11,978 nucleotides of DNA from positions 1-11,978 of the forward strand of contig CADBTH010000045.1 in the NCBI GenBank assembly GCA_902797495.1, in the 5' to 3' direction. The notes under the pieces are model-generated. The model had not been told where the DNA came from. It saw nothing but the letters and a program-made list of their open reading frames with translations, and searched no databases. Positions 1 through 5,995 of the stretch are shown here, in pieces; within the stretch, counting starts at the first letter, position 1; every line of letters starts with the position of its first letter. A program made the translations under genes and the position numbers. This DNA is from an uncultured Ruminococcus sp. GTDB taxonomy: Bacteria; Bacillota; Clostridia; Oscillospirales; CAG-272.

Positions 1-2336
1 ACTTCTTCGCCTTCCCATGTGTAGAAGCGAGCGTCTTTTCTGCTTACCAGCTTGTTTTCGAGTGCGGGAAGATCAACTTCATCGCCTTCTGCGAACGTGC
101 CGATGACTTCGCCGTCACACGTTACCGTGTAGCTGGAAGATACGGGATCGGAGAGGAACGCTGTCGTCGAGCCGATAGCCATATCCTTGATCATGCAGGG
201 CTGCTCCATCTTTCTGATGATGGTTACCTGATCGTTGCCGTTCATCTTGAAGCCTTCGTCCCATGCAGCCATGATGCATTCGCCGTCGAGGTAGTAGAAT
301 ACCGCGCCTTCGGATTCGTCGTATACGAATACTACATCGTGCCAATCGGTTCCGAGGTCAATTGTACCTGTCTCGTTGAATACCCATCTCTGAGGTTCGC
401 CGCGCTCTTCGAGCTTAGCGGGGTATACGACGGACGCGCCGCCTGCTTCAATGATCTTGAACGTTACTTCCGTGGATCCGGGATCGTCAGTGAAGAAACC
501 TGCAGCGTAGCTCGTACCGTAGCTGATAGAGCCCTGTCCGGGAGCGATGCCGCCGAATACGTTGTAAAGACCCTGTACGTAGTTGTCACTCGGAGTCTCG
601 TCTTCGCCGAAGTAAGTTGCGAAAGCTTCGGGATTAAGCTTGAAGCTGTACTTGTAAGAGAACGATCTCTGGCTTGTGTTCGTCGGGAAGTATGTACCTG
701 CCTCAGCGTCTCTGAGGTCGAATACCATCTCGCCGTCGATCGCCTTGTACGTCGTCTTCATGGATCCGTCGGGATTGAACTCGATGTTGTCGTTGTCGTC
801 TCTGTAGATCGTGCTCCAGCCGTCCGAGAACCACTCGGAATTGGGATCGAGCGGAGGATTTACTACGGGCGTTGCGGGACATTCAAAGTTCGTGACCTGT
901 TCAACTGCGGGAACTGTGATAGTCTGAACGTCGTGGCAAGTCTGGCATTCAGCCGTGATAACGCCGTCTGTCGTTGCTCCGAGAGGAGTTACGAGCTGGC
1001 TGAGGTACTTGTGACCTGTCTTGAATCCCTTTTCGTAGCCGCACTTCGTGCAGATGTAAGGATGCTCGCACGTGGGTTCGGAGAACGTGTGGCCGTCGCA
1101 GCCGAGTGTTCCGAGCTCGTCGGAAACGAGTACCATGGAGTTGGAGCCGCCTGCCGTCAGGAAGTCACCGGAGTTCTCAGTCTGAGCGTGGCAAACGCCG
1201 GAGCCCCATGTGAGCCACTGGTTGAAGTTCTGTGCGCCGCGCGCGCCGTTGAGCATAACGAGAGAGAATCCGTACTCGTCGCCCGCCTGCGGGTTCGGAG
1301 CTACTTCGTGCATCGTTGCAACTTCTGTCTCTTCATCGAATTCGATGTAGGAACCGCTCATAAGTTCCCACGGAATAGCAACTTCATAAGTCGTTACCGT
1401 GTGGAGTCTGTTTTCAGCGGTGGGAGCAGACGTGGGAATAACTGCCGCGTATGCGTACTTGTCGCCCATGAGCGGATTATTTGCTTTTTCCGGATGTTCT
1501 GCAAACGTCTTGTAGAAGATGTCGTAGGACTGCCAGTCTGTGGACCAGTAGTCGATGTTGCCCGATGCGTCGAGTACGGGAACTCTTGCGGGGTCGTATC
1601 TCTTCGCCATGTCGTACATGTTGACACCGCCCTCGCCGCCGAGGTAACCTACGCCGATGTTACATGTCTTACCGCTGGATTTCCAAGCGCCGCCTCCGCG
1701 GACTGCTGTTGCCCACGGGAAGGGGTTCGTGTCAGCTCTGTAACCCTCGCCGCCTACGATACTGTTCGGGCCGTCCGGGTCAACGATGAACTGAAGTGTG
1801 TCGCCGTTCCAGATGTCGCCGTCCGGGTTGTTCGCGAATGCGCCGTCCGGATCGTCCGTTTCAGCTGCGATGTAGAGATAGTCTTCGTCCCATGCCATCC
1901 ATACCTTGTAGCTGAAGTTCTTTGTTTCGTCATATCTCTGCGGATATGCGTTGCCTTCTTTAGCTACGTGCCAGTAGTAGCTGTTTTCAGCGGAAGGGGT
2001 CGTGCCGCCCTTTGTAGCTGCGTAGTCGCGGCTGATCTCTGCGATCGGCTTGCCCCATTCAGCTTCCGTGATCGTACCGTCGAGGTTGAGTTCGCCGGAG
2101 CCTGTCTTGTCGGATACGTTGATCGAGCCGAGGTCTTCGAGCGTCTTCTGAGAAGCCGTGCTCTTACCGGTTACTTCGTAGAAGTTCGTCGTACCGGAGA
2201 AGTACGGAACGTCGATCGCGACGTTGTTCGCGTCGAGTGTGTGCTGAGCGGTCGTCGTCGCGCCAGTGGGGGCAACGAACGTCATCATGGAAAAGACCAT
2301 GACTGCCACGATCAGCATAGAGAGAAGTTTTTTCAT
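1..2336 (-). CDS. Secreted multidomain carbohydrate-binding-type protein (3' end beyond window)
   Basis: This minus-strand reading frame stays open for 778 codons and runs off the left edge. The start ATG (2336-2334) follows a GGAGGAACCAC ribosome site. Residues 1-26 form a signal peptide (MKK, then a hydrophobic run to about residue 22), so the product is exported. Residues about 90-405 resemble a DOMON/CBM9-like sugar-binding domain: KVWMAWDEDYLYIAAETDD (144-162), the W-x-GD segment at 176-179, and YEVAIPWEL (317-325) are typical of that fold. Residues 413-467 hold repeated cysteines, including C429-x2-C432 and C464-x2-C467, like the CTKCG linkers of gut Clostridia. Residues about 500-725 look like a concanavalin/LamG-type lectin domain, with WHDVVFVYDE (665-674) and FYYLDG (680-685). 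From about 735 a beta repeat-like segment begins. No catalytic domain is seen. A surface glycan-binding role is inferred. The domain calls come from reading motifs, without a profile search. The reading frame is secure. Confidence 0.85.
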   Translation of the reverse strand, partial: MKKLLSMLIVAVMVFSMMTFVAPTGATTTAQHTLDANNVAIDVPYFSGTTNFYEVTGKSTASQKTLEDLGSINVSDKTGSGELNLDGTITEAEWGKPIAEISRDYAATKGGTTPSAENSYYWHVAKEGNAYPQRYDETKNFSYKVWMAWDEDYLYIAAETDDPDGAFANNPDGDIWNGDTLQFIVDPDGPNSIVGGEGYRADTNPFPWATAVRGGGAWKSSGKTCNIGVGYLGGEGGVNMYDMAKRYDPARVPVLDASGNIDYWSTDWQSYDIFYKTFAEHPEKANNPLMGDKYAYAAVIPTSAPTAENRLHTVTTYEVAIPWELMSGSYIEFDEETEVATMHEVAPNPQAGDEYGFSLVMLNGARGAQNFNQWLTWGSGVCHAQTENSGDFLTAGGSNSMVLVSDELGTLGCDGHTFSEPTCEHPYICTKCGYEKGFKTGHKYLSQLVTPLGATTDGVITAECQTCHDVQTITVPAVEQVTNFECPATPVVNPPLDPNSEWFSDGWSTIYRDDNDNIEFNPDGSMKTTYKAIDGEMVFDLRDAEAGTYFPTNTSQRSFSYKYSFKLNPEAFATYFGEDETPSDNYVQGLYNVFGGIAPGQGSISYGTSYAAGFFTDDPGSTEVTFKIIEAGGASVVYPAKLEERGEPQRWVFNETGTIDLGTDWHDVVFVYDESEGAVFYYLDGECIMAAWDEGFKMNGNDQVTIIRKMEQPCMIKDMAIGSTTAFLSDPVSSSYTVTCDGEVIGTFAEGDEVDLPALENKLVSRKDARFYTWEGEE

Positions 2337-2396
2337 GTGGTTCCTCCTAAATAAAATCTTACAAGCGCCGTCTTAAAGCGGCATTCTTCATTAGTG

Positions 2397-2425
2397 ATTA
2401 TAACACATTGACGTGCTTTTTTCAA
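2397..2425 (-). promoter_or_regulatory. Sigma-A promoter of the left-edge secreted protein gene
   Basis: On the minus strand, a -35 box TTGAAA (2425-2420) and a -10 box TATAAT (2402-2397) are separated by exactly 17 bases. Transcription would begin near 2390, giving a leader of about 54 bases that contains the GGAGG site. The leader also holds a small GCCG/CGGC hairpin near 2367-2382. Confidence 0.8.
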
Positions 2426-2465
2426 GAGATTTCTTATATAATATATTAAATAGTTGTAAACAATA

Positions 2466-2891
2466 TCACTCGTCTTTCTTGCCGTTTGCGAGAGAGTCTC
2501 TGATCTCCTTGAGAACGTCGAGCTCGGTCTCCGCGGGAGCCTCCTCTTCCTTCGGCTCCTCGGGCTTTTCGAACTTCTTCTTCATCTTCATGAACGCCTT
2601 GAGGACGATGAAGATAACGAGAGCGACGAGAATGAAGTCGATGATGTTCTGAATGAACGCGCCGTAGTTGAGAGTTACCGCCTCCGCGTCTTCCGTTGCG
2701 GGCGTCAGGACAGCCTTGAGGTCTGCGAAGCTCGCAGCGCCGAAGAGCTTACTGATGAGCGGCATGATGATATCGTTGACAAGACTCGTTACGATCTTGC
2801 CGAAAGCCGCGCCGATGATAACGGCTACAGCCATATCCATCACGTTGCCCTTTGCGATGAATTCCTTGAAATCCTTTACAAACTTTTTCAT
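2466..2891 (-). CDS. mscL: Large-conductance mechanosensitive channel MscL
   Basis: The product is a 141-residue inner-membrane channel that opens under membrane tension and releases solutes after hypo-osmotic shock; in the family it assembles as a pentamer. The N-terminal amphipathic helix (2-13) leads into TM1 (about 15-46), which carries the family hallmark GNVMDMAVAVIIGAAFGKIV (15-34). A short external loop follows, then TM2 (about 76-100, YGAFIQNIIDF onward). A charged linker rich in Glu, Lys and Pro (105-121) precedes the C-terminal bundle helix ELDVLKEIRDSL (123-134). The length is normal for MscL. The start ATG follows GGAGGAAAAA. The gene stands alone, with its own promoter and with the terminator of the upstream sigma unit before it. 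No clear intrinsic terminator is visible between its stop and the next promoter. Confidence 0.97.
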   Translation of the reverse strand: MKKFVKDFKEFIAKGNVMDMAVAVIIGAAFGKIVTSLVNDIIMPLISKLFGAASFADLKAVLTPATEDAEAVTLNYGAFIQNIIDFILVALVIFIVLKAFMKMKKKFEKPEEPKEEEAPAETELDVLKEIRDSLANGKKDE

Positions 2892-2922
2892 TTTTTCCTC
2901 CGTTTCGCCGTTTTCAGGCGAG

Positions 2923-2955
2923 AATTAAATGATATTATGGGTAATTAAATGATAT
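2923..2955. repeat. 13-base direct repeat, two copies 20 bases apart, at the mscL promoter
   Basis: The sequence AATTAAATGATAT occurs at 2923-2935 and again, identically, at 2943-2955. The 20-base offset is about two helical turns. The upstream copy covers the mscL -10 box. This could be an operator or a local duplication; the sequence does not say which. Confidence 0.6.
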
Positions 2956-2977
2956 CACAAGTGCCGACGGTTGTCAA
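2949..2977 (-). promoter_or_regulatory. Sigma-A promoter of mscL
   Basis: On the minus strand, a consensus -35 box TTGACA (2977-2972) and a -10 box TATCAT (2954-2949) have a 17-base spacer. The -10 box lies inside one copy of a 13-base direct repeat (see the repeat at 2923-2955). A second TATCAT sits in the other copy, at 2934-2929. Confidence 0.8.
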
Positions 2978-2991
2978 TAATATATAAATAT

Positions 2992-3024
2992 AAAAAGCAA
3001 AAAACGGCGCGGTGAGCGCCGTTT
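2992..3024 (-). terminator. Intrinsic terminator of the sigma/anti-sigma unit
   Basis: On the minus strand, a 9-base-pair perfect stem AAACGGCGC/GCGCCGTTT (3024-3016 with 3010-3002) with a 5-base loop is followed by a T-rich run (TTTTGCTTTTT in part). It begins 8 bases after the stop codon of the small zinc-finger gene. Confidence 0.85.
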
Positions 3025-3031
3025 ATCCTAT

Positions 3032-3316
3032 TCAGTATCTGAACGCCCCGTCGTCTTCAAAGACGGTCGCGGCTTCCGCGCGCACCGCTTCCGCCGGTAT
3101 ACCGTATGCCGAGACGAGGGCGTCCCTCATAGAGAAATCCTCTCTGGATACCGCCTCGAGAAGCTCCGCTTCCCGCGCCGCCCGCCTTACTCTCAGCGCG
3201 CACTCCGGACAGGACATGATGTGATAATTCACCTTTTTCACGAGTTTCGCGCTCTCCGCGCCGTACTCTTTAATGTTTACGAAAGATACGATCTCGTCTC
3301 TGTTCAGGTGTTCCAT
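3032..3316 (-). CDS. Small soluble zinc-finger protein, probable anti-sigma factor (zf-HC2/ZAS-like)
   Basis: The product is a 94-residue protein carrying H32-x3-C36-x2-C39 (HIMSCPEC), the zinc-binding signature of the ZAS/zf-HC2 anti-sigma family. In that family the N-terminal helices clamp onto the partner sigma factor and block RNA polymerase binding. The rest is mostly helical and charged, ending in an acidic tail. There is no transmembrane segment, so it should stay in the cytoplasm, unlike many zf-HC2 proteins that continue into a membrane helix. The start ATG (3316-3314) overlaps the end of the sigma-like gene by 13 bases and follows GGAGGTTATGCA, so the two are co-transcribed and probably translationally coupled. 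That pairing is the main support for the anti-sigma call. The motif alone is short, and the protein could instead be a redox- or zinc-responsive partner of another kind. Confidence 0.65.
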   Translation of the reverse strand: MEHLNRDEIVSFVNIKEYGAESAKLVKKVNYHIMSCPECALRVRRAAREAELLEAVSREDFSMRDALVSAYGIPAEAVRAEAATVFEDDGAFRY

Positions 3317-4122
3317 TGCATAACCTCCGGCGATAAGCTCTCCGAGAGCTTTTTGTTGATTTTATAGACCCAGTCGCTGATCTTTCCGAGCGGGTCGTCT
3401 CCGAGCAGATCTTTCATTGCCGCGTCGCGTCTGCGCGCGCCGCCGCTCTCCCGGTCAAGCTCCTCCGCTATTTCGGACATCCCGTGCGCGACGTCGTCCG
3501 ACAGCCCGGCGTCGGAGAGATACTTCTCAACTCCGAGCAAAAGGTCGTAGAGCGTACCGTCCAGGTACTTTTCGACGAAAAAGTGATTCGCTTCGATCTT
3601 GTCCGCGGCGTCTCCGCAGTAAACCGGAAGATAAACGCCGAGCCACGTCAGCTTCATCTCCGCCTTGGAGGACAGAGAGATCACAGACGAGCACATGGAG
3701 ACCAGCAACTCGCGGAGCATGATATCCTTCGAAGGGTCGGAATAAACCGAGACGTTGACCGGACGGTCGGGATCGTCAATCGGATCCTGCGCGAAATTGC
3801 TCCGGTCTCTCAGAAGCGACGTCACGTGATTCTTGACGACTATCTTGCACCAGCCGAGAAACCACGCGGGGTCCTTCTCGTATTTATCGTTCATGAAATA
3901 AGCGCCTACGCACTTTGTCCACAGCTTTATGAACACGTCCTGGCAGACGTCCTCGAAGTCGAACGACGAAAAATTCTTAGCCGCGGGCATATACGCGTTT
4001 CTGACTATCGCTTTGATCTTGCCCTCGAATATTCTGTAAAACAGTTCGTCGTCGAGTTCATGTTTTGCCGTCAGAGTTCCGACGAGCTCGGTGTAACACT
4101 CGATATACTGTTGATCAGTCAT
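3304..4122 (-). CDS. Sigma-70 family (ECF-like) RNA polymerase sigma factor, no clear region 4
   Basis: The product is a 272-residue protein. Residues about 26-107 read as sigma-70 region 2: FDFEDVCQDVFIKLW (54-68) matches the D-x-E-D-x-x-Q-x-V-F-x-x-x-W core of region 2.2, and AWFLGWCKIVVKNHVTSLLRDR (86-107) matches regions 2.3-2.4, which melt and read the -10 element. The following roughly 165 residues do not show the usual region 4 helix-turn-helix that contacts the -35 box. They are helical, with LSSKAEMKL, YLDGTLYDLLL and a charged stretch before the C terminus. The protein is also longer than a typical ECF sigma factor (about 160-200). I chose the ATG at 4122, preceded by GGTGGG, over an in-frame GTG nine bases upstream that lacks a good ribosome site. 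Its gene overlaps the zinc-finger partner. Confidence 0.7.
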   Translation of the reverse strand: MTDQQYIECYTELVGTLTAKHELDDELFYRIFEGKIKAIVRNAYMPAAKNFSSFDFEDVCQDVFIKLWTKCVGAYFMNDKYEKDPAWFLGWCKIVVKNHVTSLLRDRSNFAQDPIDDPDRPVNVSVYSDPSKDIMLRELLVSMCSSVISLSSKAEMKLTWLGVYLPVYCGDAADKIEANHFFVEKYLDGTLYDLLLGVEKYLSDAGLSDDVAHGMSEIAEELDRESGGARRRDAAMKDLLGDDPLGKISDWVYKINKKLSESLSPEVMQWNT

Positions 4123-4152
4123 AATACCCACCGTTCCGTTTGCTTTTAAAGT

Positions 4153-4181
4153 ATTATAACATATTCCGCCTCAATAATCAA
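4153..4181 (-). promoter_or_regulatory. Sigma-A promoter of the sigma/anti-sigma unit
   Basis: On the minus strand, a -35 box TTGATT (4181-4176) and a -10 box TATAAT (4158-4153) are 17 bases apart. A housekeeping-type promoter suggests the pair is made constitutively and held inactive, rather than being switched on only by autoregulation. Confidence 0.75.
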
Positions 4182-4280
4182 CAAATCCGTGCACTTTTAC
4201 GAGCAGTCCGTCCGCTCCGTTCCGATCTGCATAATCAGAAACGGACGCGGCGACGATTTTTCGCGCCGGACAAAAAATTT

Positions 4281-4309
4281 TTGACACGGGATGATTTCTG
4301 TGCTACAAT
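4281..4309 (+). promoter_or_regulatory. Sigma-A promoter of the HD-domain gene
   Basis: TTGACA (4281-4286) and TACAAT (4304-4309) are separated by 17 bases. It is divergent from the promoter at 4153-4181, with about 100 bases between the two -35 boxes. That interval holds an imperfect hairpin (4248-4268, 8 pairs with one bulged A) that might be an operator. Confidence 0.85.
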
Positions 4310-4329
4310 GTAAAAAAAGGAGGCGCTAT

Positions 4330-4926
4330 ATGGACTGCAAAGAACGGTTTATCGAAGTATTCAGCAATAAGATAAAGAGAGAAGGCGCGGATCAGCTCCT
4401 CGCATATCTCACGTCGAAATCTTCCGACTTTTTCACGGCGCCTGCAAGCGCGCGCTACCACAACTCTAAGGAAGGCGGACTGGTCGAACACAGTCTGAAC
4501 GTTTACGACTGCCTCTGCGACTACCTCGACAGAGCGCGGGTGAAAGACGTTTACGGGCTGAACTACACGGAAGAAACGGTCGCGATCGTTTCCCTGCTCC
4601 ACGATCTGTGCAAGGTCAACGTATACAAGCCGGGATTCCGCAACGTAAAGGACGAGTACGGAGTCTGGCAGAGAGTCCCGACCTTTGAATTTGACGACAA
4701 AATGCCGTACGGTCACGGAGAAAAGTCAGTTTACATAATCTCGGGCTACATGAAGCTGACGAGAGAAGAAGCCTTCGCGATCAGATACCACATGGGTTTC
4801 TCCGAGGACACGGATTCGAGGAACGTCGGCCGTGCGTTCGAGATGTACCCGCTCATCCTCGCCCTCGCAACGGCGGACATGGAAGCGACGTACTACGTCG
4901 AAAACGAAAAAATGAATGCAAAATAA
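4330..4926 (+). CDS. HD-domain phosphohydrolase of unknown substrate
   Basis: The product is a 198-residue cytoplasmic protein of the HD metal-dependent phosphohydrolase superfamily. Candidate metal ligands can be read in order: H54 in GGLVEHSLNV, the HD pair H91-D92 in LLHDLCK, H129 in PYGHGEKS, H154 in IRYHMGF and D183 in ATADMEA. This five-site pattern is typical of HD proteins that cleave phosphomonoesters or phosphodiesters of nucleotides. The substrate cannot be told from the sequence. The start is fixed by AGGAGG (4320-4323 region) and by the promoter: an in-frame ATG at 4291 lies inside the promoter spacer and cannot be used. The gene is monocistronic, followed by a large inverted repeat and then the lysR-type gene, which has its own promoter. 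Its leader is very short, about 14 bases. Confidence 0.88.
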   Translation: MDCKERFIEVFSNKIKREGADQLLAYLTSKSSDFFTAPASARYHNSKEGGLVEHSLNVYDCLCDYLDRARVKDVYGLNYTEETVAIVSLLHDLCKVNVYKPGFRNVKDEYGVWQRVPTFEFDDKMPYGHGEKSVYIISGYMKLTREEAFAIRYHMGFSEDTDSRNVGRAFEMYPLILALATADMEATYYVENEKMNAK

Positions 4927-4930
4927 TTGT

Positions 4931-4977
4931 AATAGTCATTTGCATAACACCGCCGATTCGTTATGCAAATGACTATT
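4931..4977. repeat. 18-base perfect inverted repeat between the HD and lysR-type genes
   Basis: Arms at 4931-4948 and 4960-4977 (AATAGTCATTTGCATAAC and its exact reverse complement) flank an 11-base loop. It starts 4 bases after the HD stop codon, so it may act as the terminator of that gene. However, the stem is AT-rich and the trailing T run is only four bases, weak for an intrinsic terminator. It also lies just upstream of the lysR-type promoter, so a protein-binding role is possible. Confidence 0.8.
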
Positions 4978-4990
4978 TTAAATCAAACTA

Positions 4991-5019
4991 TTGACAATAA
5001 GAAAGTTTTGTTATATGAT
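4991..5019 (+). promoter_or_regulatory. Sigma-A promoter of the lysR-type gene
   Basis: TTGACA (4991-4996) and TATGAT (5014-5019) have a 17-base spacer. Its -35 box lies 13 bases downstream of the 18-base inverted repeat, so a regulator bound there could affect this promoter. Confidence 0.8.
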
Positions 5020-5077
5020 ATATATAAATCAATTACTTATTTTTATCAGTAGATGAATTTGATTTATGAGGAGCAGT

Positions 5078-5959
5078 ATGGAAATCAGGAATCTCGTTAC
5101 TTTTCTGACAGTCGCGGAGCTCAAGAACTTCACTCGCGCGGCGGAGAAGCTCGGTTACTCGCAATCCGCGGTCACCGTTCAGATCAAGCATCTTGAAAAC
5201 GAGCTCGGCGTAACGCTTTTCGACAGGATCGGAAAGACCGTCAACCTCACAAGCTACGGCCAGGGATTCATCGAATACGCGAGCAACGCCGTTGAAGCGG
5301 TCGACAAAGCGGCGGCATTCGGTATCAACAACGACCAGCACACGGGCGACATCAGGTTCGGAGTGGTCGGAACGATACTGAGCGCGGTGCTCATCGACGT
5401 TATCCTCGAATATCAGAGAGCTTATCCGAGCGTTCACATTTCCATTTTCGAAGGCTCCTCCGCGGAGCTCGAAAAAAAGATCAGAAGATGCGAGCTCGAC
5501 CTCGCGTACTTCCTCGACTATAAGACTCCGAGCAACGAGTGGGTTAGGATCAGAGAAGAGCGCGAGGATATCATCGTCGTGACTAACCCCGCGAACCCGC
5601 TCGTTCAGAAACCGTCCGTCGATTTCGGTGAGCTCGAGAACGAGCGCTTCATACTGATGCCGAAGGGCGAAAACTACAGACTCCTCTTCGACAACGAGCT
5701 CGTCAAACACGAGATGTCGGTACACCCCGCGATAGAGCTCGAGAACACAGACATGATCATGAGACTTCTCATGAAAGAGAATTACGTATCCATCCTCCCC
5801 GAATTCTCCGTCAGAAAGTATCTGAAATCCGGAAAGATCGCGAAGATCAACGTGAAGGACATCGATATGTACCAGTATTCACAGCTGGCGTACCTCAAGG
5901 GCAAGGCGATAATGCCCCACGTCCAGAGATTCATCGACACGATCCTTGAACTATGCTGA
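5078..5959 (+). CDS. LysR-family transcriptional regulator
   Basis: The product is a 293-residue protein of normal LysR length. Residues 1-60 form the winged helix-turn-helix: MEIRNLVTFLTVAELKNFTRAAEKL, then SQSAVTVQIKHLENELGVTLFDR, nearly the family consensus, with the recognition helix around 28-37. Residues about 90-290 are the periplasmic-binding-protein-like effector domain (GDIRFGVVGTI at 90-100). The effector cannot be named. LysR proteins usually bind as tetramers and often regulate a neighbouring or divergent gene, but no divergent partner exists here; the upstream HD gene is on the same strand. The ATG at 5078 is preferred over one at 5066 because a GAGGAG ribosome site lies between them, overlapping the upstream ATG. 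The gene converges on the polysaccharide polymerase gene and shares a terminator with it. Confidence 0.95.
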   Translation: MEIRNLVTFLTVAELKNFTRAAEKLGYSQSAVTVQIKHLENELGVTLFDRIGKTVNLTSYGQGFIEYASNAVEAVDKAAAFGINNDQHTGDIRFGVVGTILSAVLIDVILEYQRAYPSVHISIFEGSSAELEKKIRRCELDLAYFLDYKTPSNEWVRIREEREDIIVVTNPANPLVQKPSVDFGELENERFILMPKGENYRLLFDNELVKHEMSVHPAIELENTDMIMRLLMKENYVSILPEFSVRKYLKSGKIAKINVKDIDMYQYSQLAYLKGKAIMPHVQRFIDTILELC

Positions 5960-5965
5960 ATAACG

Positions 5966-5995
5966 AAAAAATTCCTCTATTCAGAGGAATTTTTT
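5966..5995. terminator. Bidirectional intrinsic terminator between convergent genes
   Basis: A 13-base-pair perfect stem (5966-5978 with 5983-5995, AAAAAATTCCTCT and its complement) with the loop ATTC gives an A-run and T-run in both directions. It serves the lysR-type gene on the plus strand and the glycosyltransferase operon on the minus strand. The last codons and the TAG stop of the polymerase gene (5979-5977) lie inside it. Confidence 0.9.

Noticed and set aside
339..2354. A 671-codon open frame on the plus strand, opposite the left-edge gene
   Set aside because: The minus strand has the signal peptide, GGAGG site, consensus promoter and domain motifs. The plus frame is rich in Val, Arg and Cys without recognisable motifs. 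It stays open because the real gene avoids TTA, CTA and TCA codons.
3484..4149. A 221-codon plus-strand frame opposite the sigma-like gene
   Set aside because: No ribosome site or motif; it is the complement of the sigma region 2 coding sequence and covers that gene's start.
4291..4329. Upstream in-frame ATG extending the HD-domain protein by 13 residues
   Set aside because: The ATG lies between the -35 and -10 boxes and so cannot be transcribed from that promoter. The AGGAGG site points to 4330.
5033..5725. A 230-codon minus-strand frame opposite the lysR-type gene
   Set aside because: The opposite strand encodes an unmistakable LysR helix-turn-helix with promoter and ribosome site. The antisense frame has no motif.
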